A DNA stretch of 64,000 bases from Saliterribacillus persicus (GCF_003337485.1 NZ_QPJJ01000011.1:62001-126000), one strand, 5' to 3'; positions 10,655 through 19,685 are shown, numbered from the stretch's first letter. A program made the numbers and translations. Notes: generated by a model not told the origin, from the letters alone.

Positions 10655-10859
10655 TATGTTTCCCCCTCTGTACTTTCAAGTATCTATCAAGTAAAATATA
10701 AGTTGGTAACTTAATTAAATGCACATTACTTTCATTATAAAGCTTATGAAACAGAAAGACAAAGAAATTATATTGTTTTAATTGGATGAAAATTGGTGAT
10801 AGATAATAAGGAAACCTAAATAAAGGTGAGAGGTCACCACGGAAAAAAAGGAGATAGTT

Positions 10860-12176
10860 ATGGAAAACAAACGATCATTTAAACAGTATGCTTTAAATCC
10901 TTGGATGTTAGATGTTATTACGAATTTGGGGTTTAAAGAACCAACTCCGATTCAAACGAAAGTGATTCCTGAAGCGCTAAAGCATAAGAATATTATTGGA
11001 CAATCAGAAACCGGGTCTGGAAAAACACATTCGTATTTAATTCCATTAATAAATAACATTAATGAAAGTAAAAAGGAAGTACAAATTGTCGTCACAGCTC
11101 CTACTAGAGAATTAGCTGCACAAATATATGAAGAAATCAAAAAAATTATTTTTCTAGCAGATAAAGAGCAAGTTTGGGTACCCAAATTGTTAATTGGTGG
11201 CACAGATAAAAAAAGAGTGGTAGGTAAAATGAAGGAACAACCGCATATTGTGGTTGGAACACCAGGAAGATTACTTTCCATGATAAAAGAAGGCTCACTA
11301 GATATATTTAAATCAAAATCTTTTGTTATAGATGAAGCTGATTTAATGTTAGATCTGGGACTTATTCAAGAAGTAGACGAGATGCTTGTTAGAACAAATC
11401 CTAATCTTCAATTATTAGTATTCTCAGCTACAATCCCAGAAAAACTGCAACCATTTTTGAAAAAATATCTATCAAATCCTACATTTTTTCAAATGAATGA
11501 CCAGTTAGCACCTGAAAAAATGGAGCACCGTTTAATTCCATTAAAGCATCGAGATAAAGCAAGTGTTATTAAGAAGATTTCAACTGTTATTCAACCATAT
11601 CTTGCGATTATATTTACTAATGGGAAAGAACAGGCAGATACACTAGCTAGAGAATTAACTGAAAAAGGAATGGATGTTGGTTTAATTCATGGAGGGTTGG
11701 ATCAAAGAGAAAGAAAACGTGTATTAAAGGATATTCAGCAGCTTAAATATCAGTATATTGTAGCTACTGATTTAGCGGCGAGAGGTATAGATATTAAAGG
11801 TGTAAGTCACGTCATTAATGCAGAGCTACCTAGGGAAGACGATTTCTATGTGCATCGCGTTGGTAGAACTGCCCGTGCTGGAATGGAAGGTATGGCAATT
11901 AATTTGTATACTGAAGAAGATCTACCTCTTGTAAAACAATTAGAAAAAAAAGGTTTAAACTTTGAATTCTACGATATTGTAAAAGGCGAATGGCAGGAAG
12001 TTAAAGCATGGAATGAAAGAACAAAGCGAAAAAGAGCAGAAACAGATATCGAAAAAGATGCTTGGAAAAAAGTGAAAAGACCTAAAAAAGTAAAGCCTGG
12101 ATATAAAAGAAAAATGAAATATGAACAAGCAAAAGCAAAGAAAAAAATCATTAAAAAAAGCTTTAATAAGAGATAA
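10860..12176 (+). CDS. cshB: DEAD-box RNA helicase, CshB type
   Basis: ATP-dependent RNA helicase, probably for RNA remodelling and cold growth. The 438-residue protein has the Q motif ([11 protein letters not shown]), Walker A SETGSGKT at 49-56, PTREL, the DEAD box in [12 protein letters not shown] and the C-terminal [10 protein letters not shown] motif. From about residue 390 the tail is extremely rich in lysine and arginine, an RNA-binding extension typical of CshB. ATG 10860 has AAAGGAGATAG. A small hairpin (GGTGA-GAGG-TCACC, 10825-10838) sits just above this site. Confidence 0.93.
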   Translation: MENKRSFKQYALNPWMLDVITNLGFKEPTPIQTKVIPEALKHKNIIGQSETGSGKTHSYLIPLINNINESKKEVQIVVTAPTRELAAQIYEEIKKIIFLADKEQVWVPKLLIGGTDKKRVVGKMKEQPHIVVGTPGRLLSMIKEGSLDIFKSKSFVIDEADLMLDLGLIQEVDEMLVRTNPNLQLLVFSATIPEKLQPFLKKYLSNPTFFQMNDQLAPEKMEHRLIPLKHRDKASVIKKISTVIQPYLAIIFTNGKEQADTLARELTEKGMDVGLIHGGLDQRERKRVLKDIQQLKYQYIVATDLAARGIDIKGVSHVINAELPREDDFYVHRVGRTARAGMEGMAINLYTEEDLPLVKQLEKKGLNFEFYDIVKGEWQEVKAWNERTKRKRAETDIEKDAWKKVKRPKKVKPGYKRKMKYEQAKAKKKIIKKSFNKR

Positions 12177-12193
12177 AGAAAGTAGGGGAAAGT

Positions 12194-13087
12194 ATGTTGA
12201 AAATAGGATCTCACGTTTCGATGAGTGGTAAAAAAATGTTGTTAGGTTCTAGTGAGGAAGCAGTTTCCTATGGTTCTACTGCTCTCATGATTTACACTGG
12301 AGCACCGCAAAATACGCGTAGAAAACCAATCGAAGAGCTTAATATAGAAGAAGCACAAAAGCACATGAAAGAGCATAACATACAAGATGTGGTGGTACAT
12401 GCCCCCTACATCATTAATATTGGCAATACCACAAAACCTGAAACATTTGAATTAGGTGTGAGTTTTTTAAAAAGTGAAATTGATCGAACAGAAGCAATAG
12501 GTTCGAAGCAAATTGTATTACATCCTGGTGCTCATGTAGGAGCTGGGGTAGAGGAAGGAACTAAAAAGATCATATCTGGGTTGAATGAAGTTTTAGATCC
12601 TAAACAAGATGTACAAATTGCATTAGAAACAATGGCAGGTAAGGGTTCAGAAATTGGAAGAACGTTCGATGAATTGGCGAAAATCATTGATGGAGTGACA
12701 CATAATCAAAAATTATCAATTTGCTTGGATACATGCCACATACATGATGCTGGCTACTCTGTAGTAGATGATTTTGATGGGGTATTAAATGAATTTGATA
12801 AGATTATTGGCCTTGATCGCTTGAAAGTAATTCATGTGAATGATAGTAAAAATCCACAAGGTGCTCATAAAGATCGACATGAAAATATTGGATTTGGTCA
12901 TATCGGTTTTGAAGCTTTGCATCATATTGTTCATCATCCACAACTTGAAAATTTACCGAAGATTTTAGAAACACCTTATGTGGGTGAGGATAAGAAAAAT
13001 AAAAAGCCTCCATATAAGTTTGAGATAAACATGTTAAAAGAATCAAAATTTCTCCCTGAGTTAAAAGAGATTATTTTGAACCAATAA
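12194..13087 (+). CDS. nfo: Endonuclease IV (AP endonuclease)
   Basis: Zinc-dependent apurinic/apyrimidinic endonuclease of base-excision repair. The 297-residue protein has the metal ligands in recognisable motifs: [10 protein letters not shown], the ALETMAGKG glutamate, [11 protein letters not shown] and [20 protein letters not shown]. The position directly after cshB and the 17-bp gap match B. subtilis yqfR-yqfS. A bidirectional terminator follows. B. subtilis then has yqfU-zur; neither appears here. Confidence 0.96.
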   Translation: MLKIGSHVSMSGKKMLLGSSEEAVSYGSTALMIYTGAPQNTRRKPIEELNIEEAQKHMKEHNIQDVVVHAPYIINIGNTTKPETFELGVSFLKSEIDRTEAIGSKQIVLHPGAHVGAGVEEGTKKIISGLNEVLDPKQDVQIALETMAGKGSEIGRTFDELAKIIDGVTHNQKLSICLDTCHIHDAGYSVVDDFDGVLNEFDKIIGLDRLKVIHVNDSKNPQGAHKDRHENIGFGHIGFEALHHIVHHPQLENLPKILETPYVGEDKKNKKPPYKFEINMLKESKFLPELKEIILNQ

Positions 13088-13090
13088 ATA

Positions 13091-13130
13091 AAAAGGTAAG
13101 CACCAAGAAAAAAGGTGCTTACCTTTTTAA
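13091..13130. terminator. Bidirectional terminator after nfo
   Basis: AAAAAGGTAAGCACC pairs with GGTGCTTACCTTTTT, with A and T runs on each side. It serves nfo and the converging DUF2624 gene. Confidence 0.9.
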
Positions 13131-13186
13131 TTTTAATCTATAAATCCTCAATTTAATATAATTTATTTTTTAAAAAGGAATTAATA

Positions 13187-13468
13187 CTATTTGAAAAAGC
13201 TTTCCAAGTGATATGATTTTATTAAATTGTCAAAAATCTTTTGACACTGCTTGGCTGTTTCTTTATTAGTAATGGTAGCTAGTTCCTTCCACATATTTTC
13301 TATTGTTTCTTTATCAATTGTTTCAATATTTTGACTTTGAAGATACGCTATAATTTGTTGTGCTTGGCTTTTATTTAGTTTAATTTTATATTGATCAGCA
13401 TGATAAAGTAAGTCATTAACTTTTAGATTTTCAATCTTATTTATTACTTGCTTTTGAATAAAATACAT
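13187..13468 (-). CDS. yqfT: DUF2624 protein (YqfT type)
   Basis: A 93-residue, all-helical, charged protein without membrane segment or cysteines. The size, the segment KIKLNKSQAQQIIAYLQSQ and the position after nfo fit the DUF2624 family represented by B. subtilis YqfT. Function unknown. The start codon follows AAAGGAGAGAAT on the minus strand. It is divergent from the lytic transglycosylase gene. Confidence 0.75.
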   Translation of the reverse strand: MYFIQKQVINKIENLKVNDLLYHADQYKIKLNKSQAQQIIAYLQSQNIETIDKETIENMWKELATITNKETAKQCQKIFDNLIKSYHLESFFK

Positions 13469-13628
13469 GTATTCTCTCCTTTGCTTTTTTATTAATTTAT
13501 GAAAAAAAGGTTTAAATGTGTGTGTTTTCGGTTAAATAACAGAGGTGGATTATTTGCAATTATATTTCTAATCCTTTAATATTAATCGCTGTAGGTCGAA
13601 AACACCTATAAAAAGGAGTGTAATTAAC

Positions 13629-14342
13629 TTGAAAAGTAAAGCAATAGTCATATTAACTATTGCGCTTGTAGCAATTATCGGTTGGAGTTATACAACTATA
13701 AATCAATATGAAGGAAAGTTAGAAGTGCTTAATGACGAAAAAGTTGAACTAGAATCGGAAAAAAGCTACTTAGAAGCGCAAACAAATTATATGGTAAGTC
13801 AATCAACCGTTGGAAGTGAAGAAGTTTCATTAACTGAATTTAATCGATGGCCGGATTACTTTGATGCAGCAGAACAGCTTGTAAAAGACAGTGATGGAAA
13901 TTTCCAGCGATCCTGGGCTTTATATTTAGTAAAAGAAGCTGAAAAATATGAAATAGATCCATTTTTAGTTTATGAATTGTTAAAAGTTGAAACAGGGCAC
14001 ACATTTGATCCGAATTTAGTCGGACCTGAAACAAAGTATGGCCATGCATATGGGATGGCACAGTTTATGAAAAATACGGCACCTTGGATCGCAGATATGG
14101 CTGACCTACCGTATGAAGAACAACTACTTTATGATCCATATTATTCGATGAAATTATCTTTAGTTTATTTAGATTTCTTGCACCATGAATATGAAAATTG
14201 GGATGAAGCATTAACTGCATATCATCGTGGTATGGCAGGTTTAGAGCAATACAAATTAAAAAATGGTCATGCGAACAGTGTTTATGCAGAAACCATCCAA
14301 GAAAATGCTGAAAAACATCAATCTGTAGCATTCGCAAATTAA
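13629..14342 (+). CDS. Membrane-anchored lytic transglycosylase (SLT domain)
   Basis: A 237-residue exported protein. It has an N-terminal membrane anchor (residues 5-22), a short coiled coil (28-52) and an SLT/goose-lysozyme-like domain from about residue 80. The likely catalytic glutamate is E121 (LLKVETGH); GMAQFM at 142-147 and AYHRGMAG further on are family motifs. It should cleave peptidoglycan glycan strands with 1,6-anhydro product formation. TTG 13629 follows AAAGGAGTG. No counterpart is at this position in B. subtilis. Confidence 0.83.
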   Translation: MKSKAIVILTIALVAIIGWSYTTINQYEGKLEVLNDEKVELESEKSYLEAQTNYMVSQSTVGSEEVSLTEFNRWPDYFDAAEQLVKDSDGNFQRSWALYLVKEAEKYEIDPFLVYELLKVETGHTFDPNLVGPETKYGHAYGMAQFMKNTAPWIADMADLPYEEQLLYDPYYSMKLSLVYLDFLHHEYENWDEALTAYHRGMAGLEQYKLKNGHANSVYAETIQENAEKHQSVAFAN

Positions 14343-14343
14343 A

Positions 14344-14385
14344 AAATTCCCTTATCACGCTTAAATGTGATAAGGGAATTTTTTG
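14344..14385 (+). terminator. Terminator after the SLT gene
   Basis: AATTCCCTTATCAC pairs with GTGATAAGGGAATT across a short loop, followed by TTTTTTG. Confidence 0.9.
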
Positions 14386-14537
14386 TGGATAATTTTAATA
14401 CTAATATTGTGTGTCAGTATTATAAAACAATAAATCATTTATATAAAATTCTATAATTACTAATAATTTCTTGGTAATTTAATCGAGATAATTCCCATAA
14501 TAAGAATGCGCTACTATAAAATTAGGAGGTTTTGAAT

Positions 14538-14933
14538 ATGACTGAAAATAATGATAAAAATAAAAATACAGCCTTCCGTGCTCCACAATATAACAACAAT
14601 TCAGGAACTGTTAAAATTCAACCCGATTATGATAACCGTATAGAAAAAGAAAAAGATGAAGCTGAATTTGCAGAGGAAATGGCCCCAGTCGGTATGGGTA
14701 ACGCCTATAATAAGAATGAGGATAGCACTGAAGATGTTATATCCATGTATGGATGGATTGGAATAGTCTTATCAATTGTATCATTTTTTATTTGGCCTCT
14801 TGTTATGGCTATAGGCGGAATTGTACTAGGAGTGATTTCAAGAACTAAGGGTGCCACAATGATAGGGAATATTGCCATTGGAATAAGTATTGTTTCACTT
14901 GTTTTTTGGATTTTTCTTGATCCGGTCTTTTAA
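14538..14933 (+). CDS. yqfX: YqfX-like membrane protein
   Basis: A 131-residue protein. The first 70 residues are hydrophilic and acidic, without structure I recognise. Two membrane segments follow (MYGWIGIVLSIVSFFIWP onward), joined by the conserved loop VLGVISRTKGATMIGNIAIG seen in DUF4190-like proteins. The size and location before ispG match B. subtilis yqfX. ATG 14538 follows TAGGAGGTTT; the in-frame TTG at 14532 is too close to that site. Function unknown. Confidence 0.68.
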   Translation: MTENNDKNKNTAFRAPQYNNNSGTVKIQPDYDNRIEKEKDEAEFAEEMAPVGMGNAYNKNEDSTEDVISMYGWIGIVLSIVSFFIWPLVMAIGGIVLGVISRTKGATMIGNIAIGISIVSLVFWIFLDPVF

Positions 14934-14948
14934 CCAATAACGATACTG

Positions 14949-15060
14949 TACAAGGAACTAGATCCTCGGGTCTTTAAGCAAGCTTAAAACTTGTGCGGGA
15001 TAACGAAACGTAAGGGTTCATTATCTGAAATGAAGTATTTCATATTTATTAAAACGGCAT
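14949..15060 (+). ncRNA. Candidate structured RNA between yqfX and ispG
   Basis: An intergenic stretch that folds compactly. Helix ACAAG 14950-14954 pairs with CTTGT 14990-14994 and encloses two hairpins (AGATC/GGTCT at 14960-14973 and TTTAAG/CTTAAA at 14973-14988). It is followed by GATAA-GAA/TTC-TTATC (14999-15025) and TGAAAT/ATTTCA (15026-15042), then the terminator at 15061. I do not recognise a known family. It could also be the 3' UTR of yqfX. Strand is uncertain: one G-U pair favours plus, one mismatch favours minus. Confidence 0.4.
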
Positions 15061-15103
15061 AAAAAAGAAGCGAGTCCGATAAGGACATCGCTTCTTTTTT
15101 ATA
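15061..15103. terminator. Bidirectional terminator before ispG
   Basis: AAAAAAGAAGCGA-GTCC pairs with GGAC-TCGCTTCTTTTTT around GATAA, with one bulged A. It serves ispG from the right and yqfX or the RNA candidate from the left. Confidence 0.9.
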
Positions 15104-16202
15104 CTTTTTGTTCTTCTTCTTCCTGCTTTTTAAGATATTCTTCTGCAATTTTATCTACTTCTTTTTTCAATTCATCTACCATAATTTCTTCTGGTACTTT
15201 CCTTATAATCTCACCATGTCGGAATAATAAGCCTTCACCTCTAGCACCAGCAATTCCTATATCTGCTTCACGTGCTTCGCCAGGACCATTTACCGCACAT
15301 CCTAATACGGCTACTTTAATCGGAGCTTTTATAGTAGATATATATTCTTCTACTTCATTTGCAATTTTTATTAGGTCAATCTCGATTCTACCGCATGTTG
15401 GGCATGATATAAGAGTAGCAGCATTTGAAGCTAAACCAAATGTTTTTAATAATTCTCTGGCAACTTTAACTTCTTCCACTGGATCAGCACTAAGCGAAAT
15501 TCTCATTGTACTTCCAATACCTTTACTCAAAATTGCTCCCATACCAGCAGCACTTTTAATGCTTCCAGCAAAAAGTGTTCCTGACTCTGTAATTCCTAAG
15601 TGTAGTGGATAAGAGATTACTTCAGCAGCTTTTTCATATGCTTCAATGGCAAGAGTTACATCTGAAGCTTTTAATGAAACCACGATGTCATGAAAATCTA
15701 AATCCTCAAGTATTTTAATATGGTGTAAAGCACTTTCTACCATGCCATCAGCAGTAGGATAACCATACTTCTCAAGGATATGTCTTTCAAGCGAACCAGC
15801 ATTTACACCAATTCGAATAGGTATCCCTTTTTCTTTTGCTGCGTTTACAACTGCTTCGACTTTATCTCTTTTACCAATATTCCCTGGGTTAATTCTAATC
15901 TTATCTGCGCCACCTTCTATAGCTTTTAAAGCTAGACGGTAATTAAAATGTATATCAACAACTAGAGGAATATTAATTCGCTTTTTAATTTCAGGGATTG
16001 CTTCAGCTGCACGATCATCTGGACAAGCTACTCGTACAATTTGACAACCAGCTTCTTCTAATCGATTTATTTCATTAACTGTAGCTTCAATGTCATGCGT
16101 TTTTGTAGTAGTCATTGACTGAATTACTACCTCATTTTTACCTCCAACCATAACATTTCCTACTTTGACAGGCCTTGTGTTTTTTCTATGCGTTAAAGCC
16201 AT
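15099..16202 (-). CDS. ispG: 4-hydroxy-3-methylbut-2-en-1-yl diphosphate synthase
   Basis: Penultimate step of the MEP isoprenoid pathway; it converts MEcPP to HMBPP using a [4Fe-4S] cluster and flavodoxin or ferredoxin. The 367-residue protein begins [15 protein letters not shown] and carries the cluster motifs LISCPTCGR and [12 protein letters not shown] with the following glutamate. Two starts are possible: ATG 16202 (11 nt from AAAGGAG) or TTG 16208 (5 nt). I chose ATG by resemblance to the B. subtilis start. Transcribed alone on the minus strand. Confidence 0.96.
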   Translation of the reverse strand: MALTHRKNTRPVKVGNVMVGGKNEVVIQSMTTTKTHDIEATVNEINRLEEAGCQIVRVACPDDRAAEAIPEIKKRINIPLVVDIHFNYRLALKAIEGGADKIRINPGNIGKRDKVEAVVNAAKEKGIPIRIGVNAGSLERHILEKYGYPTADGMVESALHHIKILEDLDFHDIVVSLKASDVTLAIEAYEKAAEVISYPLHLGITESGTLFAGSIKSAAGMGAILSKGIGSTMRISLSADPVEEVKVARELLKTFGLASNAATLISCPTCGRIEIDLIKIANEVEEYISTIKAPIKVAVLGCAVNGPGEAREADIGIAGARGEGLLFRHGEIIRKVPEEIMVDELKKEVDKIAEEYLKKQEEEEQKV

Positions 16203-16431
16203 AAACAAAATCGCTCCTTTAGATCTATTCTGAATGTAATATTTTTCAGTTCTACCATCATTAGTATAATTTGTTTTTGATAAATAGAGAAGTAATTAAA
16301 TTGTAGCTTCATATAAGCATAATTACTTCATATGTAGTTTAACATTAAGTACACTAAAAATGAAACCTAATGATTCCTATAATCGTATGATAAACTATAG
16401 GGAATAATGAATAGAGAAAAGAGGGGTCACT

Positions 16432-17076
16432 ATGTGGGAATTAACAGCAGATTGGATGAGCTTTTTTATTGTCGGTTTAGGAACGATGTTTCTAATTGGT
16501 GAAGTTTTAGTTAATGCTAAAGGCATTTTTAGTATATTAGGTTTAAGTTTTATTACGGTATATTTTGCTTCCTATTTAGATCCGAGTATGTTTTTCATAA
16601 TGATGATGATTTATATTATTGGTCTTATGCTTATCATTATCGACGGGAAAATTTTAAATGATGGAACACTTGCTGTAATTGGTGCTATAGCAATGATAAT
16701 TTCTGTTGGTTTTAGTTCACCGAACTGGGTTGCAGGGTTATATGCTGTTTTAGGTGTTGCTATTGGTGGCTTTTCAGCACTATTGTTTCTTAAGGTTTTT
16801 AAAAAGAGACAGATGTGGACAAAAATTGCACTTTTTGATCAACTGACAGAAGATCGAGGATATTCATCTATGAATCAAGGTTACAAGAATTTAATTGGAA
16901 AAGAAGGCAAGACCATAACTCCTATGCGTCCAATAGGTACAATAGAAATAGACGGTAAAGGGTATAGTGCCATTTCAGAAGGTAGATGGATGGAAAAAGA
17001 CAAACCTGTTGTGGTTACTCAAGTAGATGGAACTCGTATACTCGTTGAAGAATTAGTAAACAATACTAAGGATTAA
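16432..17076 (+). CDS. NfeD-family membrane protein
   Basis: A 214-residue protein. It has four or five membrane segments in the first 130 residues and a soluble C-terminal domain (about 145-214) with GKEGKTITPMRPIGTIEIDGKGYSA, the OB-fold hallmark of NfeD proteins. This is the short form without the ClpP-like protease domain. NfeD proteins partner with flotillins or stomatins in membrane organisation; no such partner is adjacent. ATG 16432 has AAAGAGGGGTC. Confidence 0.8.
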   Translation: MWELTADWMSFFIVGLGTMFLIGEVLVNAKGIFSILGLSFITVYFASYLDPSMFFIMMMIYIIGLMLIIIDGKILNDGTLAVIGAIAMIISVGFSSPNWVAGLYAVLGVAIGGFSALLFLKVFKKRQMWTKIALFDQLTEDRGYSSMNQGYKNLIGKEGKTITPMRPIGTIEIDGKGYSAISEGRWMEKDKPVVVTQVDGTRILVEELVNNTKD

Positions 17077-17102
17077 TAAATCAGATATTACAAATATTAA
17101 CT

Positions 17103-17132
17103 AAAAAACTTGCCAAATGGCGAGTTTTTTTA
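17103..17132 (+). terminator. Terminator after the NfeD gene
   Basis: AAAAAACTTGCC pairs with GGCGAGTTTTTTT (one G-U pair) around AAAT. Confidence 0.85.
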
Positions 17133-17204
17133 GTGTAGACATCATGAATTTATTTAAGGTTTAAACACCTTCTAATTTTCTTTCCTGTTATAATAATGGT
17201 GGTT

Positions 17205-17265
17205 TGTAAATTCTGTGTAAATTTTTGCAGAAAAATCTTTACAAATGGTTATAAAATCTTTAATA
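17205..17265 (+). promoter_or_regulatory. Candidate PhoP box array
   Basis: Three direct TTTACA-like repeats on an exact 11-bp pitch: TTTACA 17238-17243, TTATAA 17249-17254, TTAATA 17260-17265. Upstream are two inverted copies TGTAAA at 17205-17210 and 17216-17221, also 11 bp apart. The B. subtilis PhoP consensus is TT(A/C/T)A(C/T)A with about 5-bp spacers. It sits about 110 bp before the Na/Pi cotransporter gene. I see no clean -10. Confidence 0.5.
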
Positions 17266-17375
17266 ATGGATAGGTATGTGTTTACTTTATTTTATAAAAA
17301 AATATTACAGGGGCGAAAAGTAGACATGTAGAGAAATTTTGCAGCAACTATGACACATTGAAGGGATGAGTAATC

Positions 17376-19007
17376 TTGGAACTGAATGTACAAGCAATGA
17401 TATTTGAGTTCATTGGAGGCCTAGGTATCTTTTTATTAGGTATCAAGTATATGGGTGAGGGTCTTCAAAAATCTGCAGGCGATCGTCTGAGAGAGATTTT
17501 AGACAGGTTTACTAGTAACCCATTTATGGGAGTTTTAGCTGGGCTTGTCGTAACTGTGTTGTTACAAACTAGTACGGGAACGACTGTATTAACTGTCGGT
17601 TTAGTTAATGCTGGATTTATGACATTAAGACAATCTATTGGTGTAATAATGGGTGCAAATATCGGAACAACCGTGACTGCTTTTATCATTGGTATTGATA
17701 TTAAAGCATATGCACTTCCAATTCTAGCAATAGGTGCCTTAATGCTTTTCTTCTTTAAGCAGAAAAAGGTTTCAAATATTGGTCAGTCCATATTTGGTTT
17801 CGGTGCGTTATTCTATGGGCTTGATTTAATGGGTGGTGGATTAAAGCCACTAAGAGATGTAGCATTATTTCAGGATTTAACAGTTTCTATGTCAGAAACA
17901 CCAATTTTAGGCGTAGTGGTGGGGACAGTTTTTACTGTTATCGTACAAAGTTCAAGTGCAACAATTGGTATTTTACAAAGCCTCTATGCAGAAGGCGCGA
18001 TTGGTCTTCAAGCAGCACTGCCTGTACTATTTGGTGATAATATCGGAACAACAATCACAGCCATTATTGCCGCAATTGGCGCAACAGTTGCCGCAAGAAG
18101 AGCAGCCCTAACTCATGTAATATTTAATGTAGTTGGTACGATTATAGTCGTCATATTCCTAGGCTTATATACCAGATTAATTGCCAATATACAAGCATGG
18201 TTAGATCTGAATGAAGAGATGACACTTGCTTTTGCGCATGGTATTTTTAACGTATCCAATACGATCATACAATTCCCTTTGATTGGTTTATTAGCATTGA
18301 TCGTGACAAAATTAATACCTGGTGAAGATGATGTGGTTGAATATAAACCAAAACATCTAGACCCAATATTTATACAACAATCTCCATCAGTTGCTTTAGA
18401 TCAAGCAAAGAGTGAAGTAATTCGAATGGGTGAATATTCTTTTAAAGGATTAGAAGAAACGAGTTCATATTTAAACACTTTAAACACGAAGCATTCTGAT
18501 AAAGCATTACAAATAGAAGGTGCACTAAATAATTTAGATCGTGAAATTACGTCTTATTTAGTACAATTATCTGCTTCGTCATTTTCAGAACATGAAAGTG
18601 CAGAACATTCAGCATTAATCAATGCAGTTCGTGATATAGAGAGAATTGGAGATCACTTTGAAAATATTGTAGAGTTGATCAACTTCAAAATTTCTAATAA
18701 AGTCGATATAACTGAACAAGCAATGATTGATTTAAATGACATGTTTGATTTGACAATCGTTACGGTGAAGGAAGCCGTTTATGCACTTGAAAATATGGAG
18801 CGTGAAGCTGCTCTTGCTGTTGTTCAAAAAGAAAATGAAATAGATAAAATGGAACGATTATATAGAAAAAAACACATCATTCGTTTAAATGAAGGTGCTT
18901 GTAGTGGAACAGCAGGTATAGTTTTTGCTGATATTATTAGTAATCTAGAACGTATTGGTGACCATGCAGTTAACATTGCTGATGAAGTTTTAGGCGAAAA
19001 ACATTAA
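17376..19007 (+). CDS. Na/Pi cotransporter family protein with PhoU domain
   Basis: A 543-residue membrane protein, probably a sodium-driven phosphate importer. It has two inverted membrane repeats, each with the NaPi signature (LLQTSTGTT near residue 65 and IVQSSSATIG near 190) and paired GDNIGTT/GANIGTT motifs. The C-terminal 200 residues form a PhoU-like helical domain with two IERIGDH copies. The architecture matches B. subtilis YqeW. TTG 17376 follows AAGGGATGAG. The PhoP-like array upstream suggests induction under phosphate limitation. Confidence 0.9.
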   Translation: MELNVQAMIFEFIGGLGIFLLGIKYMGEGLQKSAGDRLREILDRFTSNPFMGVLAGLVVTVLLQTSTGTTVLTVGLVNAGFMTLRQSIGVIMGANIGTTVTAFIIGIDIKAYALPILAIGALMLFFFKQKKVSNIGQSIFGFGALFYGLDLMGGGLKPLRDVALFQDLTVSMSETPILGVVVGTVFTVIVQSSSATIGILQSLYAEGAIGLQAALPVLFGDNIGTTITAIIAAIGATVAARRAALTHVIFNVVGTIIVVIFLGLYTRLIANIQAWLDLNEEMTLAFAHGIFNVSNTIIQFPLIGLLALIVTKLIPGEDDVVEYKPKHLDPIFIQQSPSVALDQAKSEVIRMGEYSFKGLEETSSYLNTLNTKHSDKALQIEGALNNLDREITSYLVQLSASSFSEHESAEHSALINAVRDIERIGDHFENIVELINFKISNKVDITEQAMIDLNDMFDLTIVTVKEAVYALENMEREAALAVVQKENEIDKMERLYRKKHIIRLNEGACSGTAGIVFADIISNLERIGDHAVNIADEVLGEKH

Positions 19008-19015
19008 AAAAAGAT

Positions 19016-19039
19016 GCAGGCTTGCCTTTGCAAGCCTGC
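19016..19039 (+). terminator. Hairpin after the Na/Pi gene
   Basis: GCAGGCTTGC pairs with GCAAGCCTGC around CTTT. It is a very stable 10-bp stem, but no good T run follows, so it may be a 3'-end stabiliser or a weak terminator. Confidence 0.55.
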
Positions 19040-19075
19040 AAACTATATTTATATTATTTAATTTAAAGAAATCTA

Positions 19076-19104
19076 TTGACTAAAAAAAAAGTATATGTTA
19101 AATT
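19076..19104 (+). promoter_or_regulatory. Promoter of the tRNA cluster
   Basis: TTGACT at 19076-19081, a 17-bp spacer, and TAAATT at 19099-19104 preceded by TG (TGt). It lies 32 bp before the first tRNA and has the strength expected for a stable-RNA operon. Confidence 0.65.
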
Positions 19105-19136
19105 ATTAAATGTCGCTTCATTAGTGATTTAATTAT

Positions 19137-19211
19137 TCCACAGTAGCTCAGTGGTAGAGCTATCGGCTGTTAACCGATCGGTCGTAGGTTCGAATCCTAC
19201 CTGTGGAGCCA
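19137..19211 (+). tRNA. tRNA-Asn(GTT)
   Basis: 75 nt including an encoded CCA. The acceptor stem TCCACAG/CTGTGGA closes perfectly; the anticodon loop is CTGTTAA with GTT. The anticodon stem ATCGG/CCGAT and the flanking T-arm are almost identical to those of the Ile2 tRNA at 19404. Confidence 0.97.
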
Positions 19212-19214
19212 CAT

Positions 19215-19291
19215 GGCGGTGTAGCTCAGCTGGCGAGAGCGTACGGTTCATACCCGTAAGGTCGGGGGTTCGATCCCCTCCGCCGCTACCA
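19215..19291 (+). tRNA. tRNA-Met(CAT), elongator
   Basis: 77 nt with encoded CCA. The sequence begins GGCGGTGTAGCTCAGCTGGC and the anticodon loop is TTCATAC. The 5' G and the overall sequence match the Bacillus elongator methionine tRNA, not the initiator. Confidence 0.92.
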
Positions 19292-19312
19292 TTACTCTTT
19301 TTACATATTTAT

Positions 19313-19389
19313 GGCGATCATGGCGAAGTGGTTAACGCACCGGATTGTGGTTCCGGCACGCGTGGGTTCGATCCCCACTGGTCGCCCCA
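19313..19389 (+). tRNA. tRNA-His(GTG)
   Basis: Anticodon GTG in the loop TTGTGGT. It carries the extra 5' G (position -1, base 19313) paired with the discriminator C, diagnostic of histidine tRNA. CCA is encoded. Confidence 0.95.
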
Positions 19390-19403
19390 TACTTTTTATA
19401 TCT

Positions 19404-19480
19404 GGACCCTTAGCTCAGTTGGTTAGAGCTATCGGCTCATAACCGATCGGTCGCAGGTTCGAATCCTGCAGGGTCCACCA
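19404..19480 (+). tRNA. tRNA-Ile2(CAT, lysidine type)
   Basis: 77 nt with encoded CCA. The anticodon is CAT, but the acceptor stem GGACCCT/AGGGTCC and D-arm fit the Bacillus Ile2 tRNA, whose C34 becomes lysidine to read AUA. It is neither initiator nor elongator Met. Its anticodon arm closely copies that of tRNA-Asn upstream. Confidence 0.85.
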
Positions 19481-19495
19481 TATATTATTTCACGC

Positions 19496-19588
19496 GGAGG
19501 AGTACCCAAGTCCGGCTGAAGGGAGCGGTCTTGAAAACCGCCAGGGGCTTCACGGCCCGCGGGGGTTCGAATCCCTCCTCCTCCGCCA
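19496..19588 (+). tRNA. tRNA-Ser(TGA)
   Basis: 93 nt with encoded CCA and the long variable arm of class II tRNAs (around 19543-19562). The anticodon loop is CTTGAAA, giving TGA. The acceptor stem GGAGGAG/CTCCTCC closes perfectly. Confidence 0.96.
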
Positions 19589-19609
19589 TTATTACATAAA
19601 ATCCCTTTT

Positions 19610-19685
<76 letters not shown>

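Noticed and set aside
19151-19426. 91-residue open frame
   Set aside because: It runs through four tRNA genes; its translation is only tRNA sequence.
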